From Mucilaginibacter sp. cycad4 (GTDB lineage: Bacteria; Bacteroidota; Bacteroidia; Sphingobacteriales; Sphingobacteriaceae), in contig NZ_CP139559.1 in NCBI RefSeq assembly GCF_034263275.1, positions 1,798,001-1,862,000 of the forward strand: DNA of 64,000 nt, in the 5' to 3' direction. Shown here in pieces: positions 55,597 to 64,000 of the stretch. The notes below the pieces were generated by a model that saw nothing but the letters and a program-made list of their open reading frames with translations, was not told the origin of the DNA and ran no database searches. A program made the translations under genes and the position numbers. How positions within the stretch are numbered: position 1 is the first letter of the stretch; each line of letters begins with the position of its first letter.

Positions 55597-58500
55597 ATGA
55601 AGAAATTTTATCCGGCTTTATTATTTGTTACGGTTGTTTTTTTTTCGTGCGCAAAAAAGAAGACAACACTGTTCGAATTGATACCGTCATCGCATTCTGG
55701 TGTTACTTTTAACAATCTAATCACCGAGAATGATTCCATCAACCCCATTGATAACGCCAACGTTTATAATGGAGGAGGGGTTGGCATAGGCGATTTTAAC
55801 AATGATGGCTTGCCCGATATTTATTTTACAGGCAACATGGTGCCGAACAGGCTGTACCTCAACCGCGGCGACTTCAGGTTTGACGATATCACCGATAAGG
55901 CAGGTGTTAATGGTTTAGGAAAATGGGGCAGAGGGATTGCCGTTATCGATATCAATAACGACGGCTTGCAGGATATTTACGTTTGCAATTCATTGCTGCA
56001 GGATAGCCTTAAACGGCAAAACTTGCTTTACATTAATCAAGGGACAGATAAAGAGGGGATACCGCACTTTAAGGAAGAAGGGAAGGAGTACGGTTTGGAT
56101 ATTCAATCTTACTCAACTATGGCGGCCTTTTTTGATTACAATAACGATGGTAAGCTGGATATGTACCTCACCGTTAACCGCCCCGGCGAGGGCTATTATG
56201 CCAATCAGTTCCGACCGGTAATTACGGATGGCAGCGGTAAAAGCACCGGGAGATTATATCAGGGTAAATGGGATGATAAACTTAAGCACCTTGTATTTAG
56301 CGATGTGTCAAAGAAGGCCGGTATATCCATTGAAGGTTACGGGCACGCGGCAACCATTGTGGATATAAATAAAGACGGATGGAAGGATATTTATGTTACC
56401 AACGATTTTATATCGCCCAATATCCTCTACATCAATAATGGTGATGGTACTTTCACCAACAGATCAAAAGAGTATTTTAAACACACTTCGATGAATGCGA
56501 TGGGACAGGACATTGAAGATTTGAATAACGACGGTTTAGCCGATGTATTTGAACTGGATATGTCGCCACCGGATAATTACCGGAAAAAAATGATGTCGAT
56601 GCCGGAAAGTTACCAGTCGTACGAGATGTTTAATCATTATGCTTATCAATATCAATATGCGCGTAACACATTGCAGATAAACCAGGGGCCGGGCTTGGGG
56701 CAGAATGATTCTATCAAAAACCCGGTTTTTAGTGAGGCCGGTTTTTTGAGCGGGGTTACAGAGACCGACTGGAGCTGGACGCCTTTGATAACGGATTTTA
56801 ACAACGACGGTTACCGCGACATCATTGTAACTAATGGCTTTCCGAAGGATGTTACTGATCATGACTTTATCGTTTACCGAAATAATCCTTACGCTACAGC
56901 TTCAAAGAAAACTATTATGGATCAGATCCCTACAGTCAAGATCCATAATTACGCGTTTAAAAATAATGGCGACTTAAACTTTAGCGATGTTTCCGGCCAA
57001 TGGGGACTGGATTTGCCGACATTTTCAAATGGGGCTGCTTATGCAGACCTGAACAATGACGGCGCGATAGATATGGTGATCAATAACATCAATGATGAAG
57101 CGCTTATTTATAAAAACGATAGCCGGGTGCTTAATCCACAAATATCAAATTACCTGCGTGTCAAATTAATTGGTAACAGCCTTAACAGGGACGGTTTCGG
57201 TGCGTGGGTGGATATTTATTATGCGGGTATGCAGCACCAGGTATACGAGAACAATCCTTATCGCGGATATTTATCATCTATTCAAAACACTGCTCATTTT
57301 GGCCTCGGCAAAATCAATAAGATCGATTCTGTTGTAGTCAGATGGCCGAATAATTATAAGCAGGTTTTAAAAAATATAAGGGCCAACCAAACGCTGAAAG
57401 TGAACATTGATGATGCACGTCAACCCTATAACTGGGTTATACCGCAAAAAAACAAAGGTGCCCTGTTTACAGAAATTACAGGCGCCGCCGGCATTCATTA
57501 TCAGCACCAGGAAGATGATTTTCCAGATTTTACGATCCAAAAGCTATTGCCTCATAAGTTATCCGCATATGTTCCGGCCCTTGCCGCAGGGGATATTGAT
57601 GGTAACGGTTTGGATGATATTGCTATCAGCGGTAACAGGAAATTTCCCGCCCAGGTTTTTCTGCAACAGGCAAATGGTAAATTTAATCAGCGAAATTTAA
57701 TTAATGGAAAACCCGATAGCGCGAATTATAAGGATGAAAGTTTATTATTCTTTGATGCTGATGGCGATGGGAAGCAGGACCTGTACATGGCCAGTGGCGG
57801 ATATGAAAGCGCGACGGGTTCAAAAAATTATGCAGACCGCATTTATCTTAATGATGGACGTGGGCGTTTCAAACAGCAGAAGGACGCCTTGCCTGTCAAT
57901 TTAACAAGCAAGCTATGTGTCAGGGCATTTGATTACAATAAGGATGGTAAGCTGGATTTGCTGGTAACCGGCCGGGTTGATCCATGGCATTATCCCAACC
58001 CGGTATCCAGTTTTATTTTACGCAACGACAGTAAACCCGGGAAACTGCAGTTTACGGATGTAACAGCGTCAGTTGCCCCCTGTTTGAAAAACCTGGGGTT
58101 AACGTGTGATGCATTAGTTACAGATTATGATAATGATGGCTGGCCCGACCTTATTATTGCCGGCGAATGGATGCCCATAACTTTTATCAGAAATGTTGGT
58201 GGCAAATTTATTAACTCCACAATTGCTTCGGGCATCGCTGATAAGTTCGGCTGGTGGAATTCTATTGCAGCCGGCGACTTCAGGCATTGCGGTAGGATAG
58301 ACTATATTGTTGGTAACCTGGGAAAGAATAGCTTTTTCAAAGCCGGCGATAACGAGCCGGTTTATATTACAGCGGGCGACTTCGACAAACGTAAAACCAC
58401 CGATGCCTTACCATCCATTTTTCTTCCGGACACCGATGGCGTCAAGCGCGAATTTCCATCATTTGTTCGCGACGATGCCATTAAGCAAATGATCAGCCTC

Positions 58501-59169
58501 CGAAAAAAGTTTGTGAATTACCGCTCCTTTGGACACGCGACATTGCAGGATTTGTTGTCGCCCGAGCAATTGAAAAACGCTCTGCGGTTAAAAGCCAATA
58601 CGCTTACTTCATGCTATCTGGAAAACCTTGGCAATGGCAAGTTTAAAATGTATCCCCTGCCAAACTATGCACAGGTTTCCGCCATTAACGGAATGGTGGT
58701 GGATGATTTTGACGGCGATGGAAATTTAGATCTCGCCATAAACGGGAATGATTACGGCACAAATGTTTCGGTAGGCCGGTACGATGCTTTAAATGGATTG
58801 CTTTTAAAAGGCGATGGTAAAGGGGGATTTAAGCCATTAACGATTGTGCAAAGCGGCATCTATTTTCCCGGCGACGGTAAAGCACTTGTAAAACTTAGGG
58901 GTAAAGATAACCGGTATTACCTGGCTGCCAGTCAACATAATGGGAAACTGCAGTTATTGAAGCTTAATTCGCCGGTAAGAACAATCAGGATTGGGCCAAA
59001 GGATGCTTACGCAGAAGTATCTGCAAAAGATGGTTCGGTTACCCGGCAGGAGTTTTATTACGGCTCGTCTTTTTTATCACAATCGGCAAGGTTCTTGAAA
59101 GTAAGTCCGGACGTGCAGAAAGTTAAGATTGTATCTAACGATGGCCGGGGCAGGGAAATTAAGCTTTAA
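55597..59169 (+). CDS. large VCBS/FG-GAP, ASPIC-UnbV lipoprotein
   Basis: A 1190-residue lipoprotein (FFSCAKKK, lipid Cys about 18). It carries many calcium-binding FG-GAP/VCBS loops of the D-x-N-x-D-G form (GDFNNDGLPDIYFTGN, VDINKDGWKDIYVTNDF, ADLNNDGAIDMVINN), arranged as two propellers. An ASPIC/UnbV domain lies between them at about 520-605 (LRVKLIGNSLNRDGFGAWVDI and VVVRWPNNYKQVL). Such proteins often follow SusCD pairs and are thought to bind ligands or partners at the surface. No catalytic residues are evident. A second homologue follows directly. Confidence 0.9.
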   Translation: MKKFYPALLFVTVVFFSCAKKKTTLFELIPSSHSGVTFNNLITENDSINPIDNANVYNGGGVGIGDFNNDGLPDIYFTGNMVPNRLYLNRGDFRFDDITDKAGVNGLGKWGRGIAVIDINNDGLQDIYVCNSLLQDSLKRQNLLYINQGTDKEGIPHFKEEGKEYGLDIQSYSTMAAFFDYNNDGKLDMYLTVNRPGEGYYANQFRPVITDGSGKSTGRLYQGKWDDKLKHLVFSDVSKKAGISIEGYGHAATIVDINKDGWKDIYVTNDFISPNILYINNGDGTFTNRSKEYFKHTSMNAMGQDIEDLNNDGLADVFELDMSPPDNYRKKMMSMPESYQSYEMFNHYAYQYQYARNTLQINQGPGLGQNDSIKNPVFSEAGFLSGVTETDWSWTPLITDFNNDGYRDIIVTNGFPKDVTDHDFIVYRNNPYATASKKTIMDQIPTVKIHNYAFKNNGDLNFSDVSGQWGLDLPTFSNGAAYADLNNDGAIDMVINNINDEALIYKNDSRVLNPQISNYLRVKLIGNSLNRDGFGAWVDIYYAGMQHQVYENNPYRGYLSSIQNTAHFGLGKINKIDSVVVRWPNNYKQVLKNIRANQTLKVNIDDARQPYNWVIPQKNKGALFTEITGAAGIHYQHQEDDFPDFTIQKLLPHKLSAYVPALAAGDIDGNGLDDIAISGNRKFPAQVFLQQANGKFNQRNLINGKPDSANYKDESLLFFDADGDGKQDLYMASGGYESATGSKNYADRIYLNDGRGRFKQQKDALPVNLTSKLCVRAFDYNKDGKLDLLVTGRVDPWHYPNPVSSFILRNDSKPGKLQFTDVTASVAPCLKNLGLTCDALVTDYDNDGWPDLIIAGEWMPITFIRNVGGKFINSTIASGIADKFGWWNSIAAGDFRHCGRIDYIVGNLGKNSFFKAGDNEPVYITAGDFDKRKTTDALPSIFLPDTDGVKREFPSFVRDDAIKQMISLRKKFVNYRSFGHATLQDLLSPEQLKNALRLKANTLTSCYLENLGNGKFKMYPLPNYAQVSAINGMVVDDFDGDGNLDLAINGNDYGTNVSVGRYDALNGLLLKGDGKGGFKPLTIVQSGIYFPGDGKALVKLRGKDNRYYLAASQHNGKLQLLKLNSPVRTIRIGPKDAYAEVSAKDGSVTRQEFYYGSSFLSQSARFLKVSPDVQKVKIVSNDGRGREIKL

Positions 59170-59194
59170 TGTGCAGCCAATTATAATAGAAAGA

Positions 59195-61465
59195 ATGCCA
59201 AAGAATGTAATTGTCAGTTTTGCTTTGAGTTTTGCCCGCGGAAAAACACGGTTAAATATTTACGCGAAGTTTTTGCTTTTGATACCGGTAATGTCAATGG
59301 TTTCATCATGCCGGGAATCATCGGAGCGGAAGATGATGCAGATCATTGCAGATCTTAAAGTAAAAGATCACAACAGCCGCAATTCGTTTTGCCCCGAAGC
59401 AAAGGTGGCGCAATGCGATAGCTTACTGAAGCTGCCGGGCAGGGAAAATGACTTTTATCTTTTAAACACCAAGGCTAAGTTATTACTGGAAACGGGAGAT
59501 GAAAAGCAGGCTGTTGCTATCTACAAAAAAATAATAAGCGGTGCTGATAGTTCAAAACGCGATTTATTTGAACCGGACATGGCCCTGGCTTACATGCGGT
59601 TAGGCGAACGGACTAATTGTATGTTGAACCACAACCGGATGTCATGTACCTACCCAATAAGGGATAACGCGGTGCACGTAAATCAAACCGGTTCAAGGAA
59701 CGCGATTAAGGTTTATGAGCGCATTTTGAAAAAGCATCCGGCCGATCTGGAATCACGCTGGATGCTTAATGTCGCTTACATGACACTTGGACATTACCCG
59801 GATAGTGTGCCTAAACCGTTTTTAATCCCCGGTCTCGATAAAACATCAGCGGCAAAAATAAAACCGTTTACCAATATGGCTGCCAACGTTGGTATTAAAC
59901 TGAACAGCAGGGCAGGTGGCGTTATAGCCGACGATTTTAACAACGATGGCTATCTTGATATAGTGACATCCGGAACGGAGCTTGATGACCATATGCATTA
60001 TTTTCAAAATAACCAGGACGGGACATTTACTGACAAATCTGAAACAAGCGGGTTGCTGAAGTTTACCGGCGGGCTCAATATCCAGCAAACCGACTACAAC
60101 AACGATGGGAAGATGGACATTTTTGTACTGCGGGGTGCATGGAAAAAGAACGGCTTTGGCAACCAGCCCGCCTCCCTGCTGCGGAACAATGGCGATGGCA
60201 CATTTACGGATGTAACAATACCCGGCGGGTTACTTTTTTATCACCCTACACAAGCAGCAGTTTGGGCCGATTTTAATAATGATGGATGGCTTGATGTATT
60301 TGTAGGGGCAGAGGGTTTTAACAATGGCGATAGCATTAATATCCACCGGAGTATGCTTTACATGAATAACCGCAATGGCACCTTTACCGAAGTTGGCTAT
60401 AAAGCTCATTGTGATGTGATGGCATACGTGAAAGGGGTTACATCGGCAGATTTTAATCATGACGGATGGCCGGATATTTTTATTTCAACAATGGACGGGC
60501 GCAAGTATCTTTTAAAAAATAAAGGCGGCAGCGGAAATACCCCCGACTTTGAAGACGTTACCAAACAATCGGGGATATTGGCAAACACCAACAGCACTTT
60601 TACCACCTGGTTTTTTGATTACAACAATGATGGCTGGCAGGACATCCTGATTGCCGATTACAAATTCGAGGCCCCGCTGGGTTATTATTCGGCTGCTGAA
60701 GCGCTCGGAAAGCCCATATCCAACGCCGGAAATATCTACCTGTATAAAAATAACCACGATGGCACTTTCACCGATGTTTCTAAACACACGGGCCTTGATA
60801 AAGTAGTGTTTAGCATGGGGGCAAACTTTGGCGACATTGATAACGACGGCTTTCCCGACCTCTATTTTGGCACAGGCAACCCGGATTTTGGCTCTCTTAT
60901 ACCCAATAAGATGTTCAGGAACATGGCTGGACAGCGGTTTGAAGATATCACAAGTATCTCCGGGACGGGGAACCTGCAAAAAGGACACGGCGTGGCCTTT
61001 GCCGATTTCAGGAACCGTGGTTTACAGGATATCTTCATTGAAATGGGCGGGGCTTATGCCGGCGATGCCTACACCAGCGCCTTGTATGTAAACCCCGGTC
61101 AAAACAACAACAACTGGATAAGCATAAAAGCCGAAGGTGTGAAATGCAATAAGGCTGCCATTGGCAGTCAATTAAAAGTAACATTTATTGATAACGGAGT
61201 TAAAAGAACTGTTTACCGGGACATTAATTCCGGCGGCAGTTTTGGCTCATCGCCAATACAAGCGGAAGTAGGCGTGGGGCATGCCGGCACTATCGAAGAA
61301 CTTGAAATTACATGGGCTGGCAGCCATGCCGTTCAGCGGTTTCATAATTTGAAGGTAAACCAGTTTTACCGCATTACCGAAGGAAACGGAAAACCTGCTT
61401 CGGTTCAATTAAAAAAGCTAAATTTCAATGAAATGGCGGGTATGCCGGTGGCAATAAACAGGTGA
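59195..61465 (+). CDS. second VCBS/ASPIC-UnbV lipoprotein with TPR-like N-terminus
   Basis: About 756 residues from ATG 59195, 25 bases after the previous stop; an earlier ATG at 59129 would overlap that gene by 41 bases. The lipobox is SMVSSC (Cys about 39), with an unusually long positive N-terminus. Residues about 60-220 look helical and TPR-like (KAKLLLETGDEKQAVAIYKK). VCBS loops follow (ADDFNNDGYLDIVTSG, ADFNHDGWPDIFISTMD), and an ASPIC/UnbV domain ends the protein (AIGSQLKVTFIDNGVKRTV, EELEITWAGS). It resembles the upstream gene and is probably co-transcribed with it. Function is unknown. Confidence 0.88.
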   Translation: MPKNVIVSFALSFARGKTRLNIYAKFLLLIPVMSMVSSCRESSERKMMQIIADLKVKDHNSRNSFCPEAKVAQCDSLLKLPGRENDFYLLNTKAKLLLETGDEKQAVAIYKKIISGADSSKRDLFEPDMALAYMRLGERTNCMLNHNRMSCTYPIRDNAVHVNQTGSRNAIKVYERILKKHPADLESRWMLNVAYMTLGHYPDSVPKPFLIPGLDKTSAAKIKPFTNMAANVGIKLNSRAGGVIADDFNNDGYLDIVTSGTELDDHMHYFQNNQDGTFTDKSETSGLLKFTGGLNIQQTDYNNDGKMDIFVLRGAWKKNGFGNQPASLLRNNGDGTFTDVTIPGGLLFYHPTQAAVWADFNNDGWLDVFVGAEGFNNGDSINIHRSMLYMNNRNGTFTEVGYKAHCDVMAYVKGVTSADFNHDGWPDIFISTMDGRKYLLKNKGGSGNTPDFEDVTKQSGILANTNSTFTTWFFDYNNDGWQDILIADYKFEAPLGYYSAAEALGKPISNAGNIYLYKNNHDGTFTDVSKHTGLDKVVFSMGANFGDIDNDGFPDLYFGTGNPDFGSLIPNKMFRNMAGQRFEDITSISGTGNLQKGHGVAFADFRNRGLQDIFIEMGGAYAGDAYTSALYVNPGQNNNNWISIKAEGVKCNKAAIGSQLKVTFIDNGVKRTVYRDINSGGSFGSSPIQAEVGVGHAGTIEELEITWAGSHAVQRFHNLKVNQFYRITEGNGKPASVQLKKLNFNEMAGMPVAINR

Positions 61466-61542
61466 AATGGCTGTTCTGCATGGGTTAAAATATAATTCCC
61501 TTAACACAATTTATTTAATATTTACTTAACTCCTTCCGTTCG

Positions 61543-61550
61543 TACTTTTG
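61543..61550 (+). promoter_or_regulatory. -7 promoter box of the dedA-rhodanese gene
   Basis: TACTTTTG fits the TAnnTTTG consensus and lies 76 bases before the ATG at 61627. No clear -33 TTG is seen at the expected spacing. Confidence 0.4.
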
Positions 61551-61626
61551 ATGTAAAATAATGGTTAATCAGTAAAATCGGACCGATCATTAATAATAAG
61601 TGTCTTATCTTAGCTGCAACTGAAGT

Positions 61627-62556
61627 ATGAATGCATTAGTTGATTTAGTACAAACCTATGGGCTCTGGCTGGTATTCCTGATCACGCTTTTACAGAGCGT
61701 AGGGTTACCATTACCTGCATTTGCAGTGCTGATCGTAACCACAGCTGTCACGCCGGCAACTGAAGCGAATATCATCATACTAATTTTAACAGGATCATTG
61801 GGTACATTAGCAGGCGACCTCATATTATATTTTGCCGGGAAGAGATACGGAACGGGGATCCTTGGGAAATTATGTAAAATTTCTATTTCACCGGATACTT
61901 GTGTTCGCAGCACCGGTGATATTTTTGAACGCTATGGCGCCCCTGCGTTAACTATTGTGAAATTTATTCCGGGGCTGTCAACACTTGCACCCGTTGTTGC
62001 CGGGGTTTATGCTATGCGGCTGACATTATTTGTATTATTTTCATCCATCGCAGCACTTATTTATCTTGGTGCGGCGGTGACGCTGGGTGCAGTTTTCAGG
62101 CATGAAGTTGACGGTTTGATCTCTGCATTAAGCCATTATGGTAAGCTGGGAGGTTTATTTGTCGTCGTTTTATTCGGCTTATACCTTTTGTTCAAATGGC
62201 TTCGCCGCTATCGCCTTATCAGGCAGTTTGAAACGGATAGGGTAACTGTGAATGATTTGATAGAATTGATAGATGGAAAATCGGATCCTGTGATACTTGA
62301 TGCACGGCCAATAGATCAGCGCACAAGAAATGGATTTATACCGGGTTCAGTCCCCATAGATGAAAGCAGTTTTAATGATATTGCCGACCGGTACGCAGCA
62401 CATAAGGAGATTGTTATTTACTGTTCGTGCCCCAATGAAATAACCGCTGCAAGATATGCAGAGAAATTACGCAAAGTTGGCCTGAAGCGCATCCGCCCAT
62501 TAGTAGGAGGAATTGATGCATGGGCCGAATCAGGCCAGCAGGTTACATTTCTTTAG
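61627..62556 (+). CDS. DedA-family membrane protein fused to a rhodanese domain
   Basis: A 309-residue fusion. The N-terminal DedA/VTT part (about 1-200) has four to five hydrophobic segments and the family blocks GTLAGDLILYFAGKRYG and FERYGAPALTIVKFIPGLST. A rhodanese domain follows (about 205-305), with VILDARPIDQRTRNGFIPGS and the active-site loop YCSCPNE carrying Cys. The C-terminus VGGIDAWAESG is typical. DedA proteins are linked to lipid flipping and membrane homeostasis; the sulfurtransferase domain should be cytoplasmic. The joint role is unknown. Confidence 0.88.
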   Translation: MNALVDLVQTYGLWLVFLITLLQSVGLPLPAFAVLIVTTAVTPATEANIIILILTGSLGTLAGDLILYFAGKRYGTGILGKLCKISISPDTCVRSTGDIFERYGAPALTIVKFIPGLSTLAPVVAGVYAMRLTLFVLFSSIAALIYLGAAVTLGAVFRHEVDGLISALSHYGKLGGLFVVVLFGLYLLFKWLRRYRLIRQFETDRVTVNDLIELIDGKSDPVILDARPIDQRTRNGFIPGSVPIDESSFNDIADRYAAHKEIVIYCSCPNEITAARYAEKLRKVGLKRIRPLVGGIDAWAESGQQVTFL

Positions 62557-63152
62557 CGCTTTATTTCCCAACGTCATTACTGTAAGCACCAGGAAAATCC
62601 TGAAAAAATCGTGATGACGAGTAAATAAATTTCAGGAACAATGTGCGCGGGCCGCGTTAGTGATAGTAGCGGATACCGGCCTGTGATTAAGGCCTGTGCA
62701 GTATGAGCGTATGAGCCCGGCCCGTTGGCTAACGGGAACGCCCATGTCTATAAATCAATTAAATAATCAGTAACTTACATTTGCATTATTATAAAACACT
62801 AAGCAATAGCCTGCTTTACAGGGCGGACTTGTACCGCTCCTCTGCCTGTAGGGGATTGCTTAGTGCCTTATAATGACGTGATCGTAAATTGTTAATTATT
62901 AAGATATTTTTTCGATGCGTTTTATGATATGGGCGTTCCCGTTAGCTAACGGGCTGGTCCGCCAGCTGGCGGATGCAAGTCCTCGCCTTGCCTGCCCGCA
63001 AACCCAACCCGCGCTGTGGGCTTTACGCTGCTATCCCTAACGCGCCCCCGCGCAACATCCCTAAAGTATAGCTTGTACGTCATTACATTTTTTTTCAGGA
63101 TTTTCCTGATGGCTACTCGCAATGACGACTTTTTTATTCTTATTCCCCTTCG
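62557..63152. repeat. non-coding block of nested inverted repeats
   Basis: No gene lies in this 596-base gap. Three nested pairs are visible. The outer arms are CAGGAAAATCCTGAAAAAA (62590-62608) and its exact complement at 63090-63108. The middle arms are CCCGTTGGCTAACGGG plus AACGCCCAT (62721-62745) and its near-complement at 62929-62953, with one mismatch. The innermost is the hairpin CACTAAGCAAT/ATTGCTTAGTG (62797-62865). The flanking text (GGATACCGGCCTGTGATTAA, GGGCTTTACGCTGCTATCCC) looks like scattered intergenic repeats of related genomes. Confidence 0.65.
62775..62870 (+). ncRNA. candidate structured element inside the nested repeat
   Basis: A -7-like box TACATTTG (62776-62783) precedes a long imperfect hairpin: CACTAAGCAAT pairs with ATTGCTTAGTG, and inside ACAGG/CCTGT and GCGG/CCGC can pair. 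The inner sequence GGGCGGACTTGTACCGC resembles REP-like palindromes. It could be a small RNA or a REP-type mobile repeat. Confidence 0.3.
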
Positions 63153-64000
63153 TTACCCGTTCCCTACACGCTGCATTTCATCGGCAGCACCGTTATCGCG
63201 CTTAACCGTTTTGTAGGTTTTGCCGAAACGATAGGTAAACGCAAGCACCACTACGCGGCTGTCGCGCTTAATCTTAAAATACTCGGTAGCATTGGGGAAC
63301 TGCGTTAAGCCTTCCATAGCGTTGGTATAGAATATATCCCGCATGCTCAGCTTCAGGGTAGCCTTCTTTTTAAATACCGACATGCCTAACCCTGCCGAGA
63401 GCTGCCCGGTAGGGTACAGCAGTTCCTGCACATCGTTACGGGCGCGGGTGGTATAAAAGCCCGATACCTCGCCCGTAAAACGTTTGCCGAAGGTGAACTG
63501 GTTATTGGCGTTGAGGTTAAGCTGGTTAATATCTGACGTGTAATGATTGCCGTTAAAACCGCTTAGTTTTTTGTAATTGTACAGCGCCTGTGCTGTTAGC
63601 GTCCACCAGTTGGTAGGTGATGCCGTAACAGCTTCAGACAGGCCTATAATGTACGTGCGCCCAACGTTTCCCTGTGTATACAGCAAAATGCCCGCAAGGG
63701 TTGGATCGCTCAAAAAGATTTGCGAAAAGTAGTTGTTGATATTACTGTAAGATACTGTGGTGGTGAGCAGGTTTTTGTATTGATGGCTCAGCTCCAGGTT
63801 CCAGCTGTATTGCGGCAAAATGTAAGGGTTACCGGTTTGATAGGTGTACTTGTTGATGATAAAATAGAACGGGTTGAGCGTTTGATAAACCGGGCGATCA
63901 ATACGACGGCTCAGGGTTAAAGTAAAGTTATTGGCAGTATCGGCCTGGTAACTGAAATAGCCGCTGGGAAAAAGGCTGCCGTAGTTGCGCGAAAAGGCCG
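63153..64000 (-). CDS. outer membrane beta-barrel receptor, C-terminal part (partial)
   Basis: The frame stays open to the right edge, so the start lies outside the window. The visible C-terminal part, about 280 residues, has alternating beta-strand pattern and TonB-dependent receptor text such as LSRRIDRPVYQTLNPFYFII, YQTGNPYILPQYSWNLELSH and the closing VVLAFTYRFGKTYK. This resembles the outer membrane beta-barrel family (OMP_b-brl_3) common in Bacteroidota. A TTG-started shorter frame from 63818 is not a real start. Ligand is unknown. Confidence 0.82.
   Translation of the reverse strand, partial: AFSRNYGSLFPSGYFSYQADTANNFTLTLSRRIDRPVYQTLNPFYFIINKYTYQTGNPYILPQYSWNLELSHQYKNLLTTTVSYSNINNYFSQIFLSDPTLAGILLYTQGNVGRTYIIGLSEAVTASPTNWWTLTAQALYNYKKLSGFNGNHYTSDINQLNLNANNQFTFGKRFTGEVSGFYTTRARNDVQELLYPTGQLSAGLGMSVFKKKATLKLSMRDIFYTNAMEGLTQFPNATEYFKIKRDSRVVVLAFTYRFGKTYKTVKRDNGAADEMQRVGNG

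Overview
The window looks like chromosome of a member of the Bacteroidota, most likely family Sphingobacteriaceae and close to Mucilaginibacter or Pedobacter. The evidence is a SusC/SusD pair with a hybrid two-component regulator, large sensor kinases with periplasmic propellers, promoter boxes of the TAnnTTTG type, AT-rich spacers and several families of short intergenic repeats. This placement comes from gene content and style; no database was searched.

Layout. 1-6.7 kb is accessory DNA: the tail of an unknown gene, a small exported protein, a 1333-residue RHS protein with a restriction-endonuclease-fold toxin tip, a HEAT-repeat protein overlapping it by one base (candidate immunity protein), and a decayed tyrosine recombinase. 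The recombinase abuts the 3' end of a tRNA-Ser(UGA) gene, the usual arrangement of an integrated element. 6.9-10.5 kb is a compact leftward cell-envelope operon: PASTA protein, rhodanese, MltG, acyl-CoA thioesterase, BrkB-like membrane protein. 10.7-24.7 kb holds housekeeping genes: ddl, an ABC transporter pair, prmC, ribD, an EamA exporter, a YigZ/IMPACT protein, mgtE, bioB, a YajQ protein, ppk1-ppx, ubiX and a DUF6265 protein. 24.7-36.9 kb holds mqo, a lipoprotein, a hybrid histidine kinase with two receivers, a VF530 protein, a DEAD-box helicase, truA, a CDGSH protein, an aldo/keto reductase and a peptidoglycan-binding/CHAP-like hydrolase.

37-43.6 kb carries sugar and respiration genes: a Gfo/Idh/MocA oxidoreductase next to a tandem DUF1080 protein (a plausible 3-keto-sugar pair), a GntR-type regulator, and cydA-cydB. 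44.3-61.5 kb is a polysaccharide-utilisation-like locus: an HTCS sensor-regulator, a sialate O-acetylesterase-like enzyme on the opposite strand, SusC, SusD and two large VCBS/ASPIC-UnbV lipoproteins, with no recognisable glycoside hydrolase. 61.6-64 kb has a DedA-rhodanese fusion, a non-coding block of nested inverted repeats, and the C-terminal part of an outer-membrane beta-barrel receptor running off the right edge.

The points most worth following are the toxin/HEAT pair with its decayed integrase beside tRNA-Ser; the SusCD-ASPIC/UnbV locus; a repeat inserted in frame in prmC; and several structured intergenic segments that may be small RNAs. No CRISPR array, rRNA, intact transposase or replication origin was seen.
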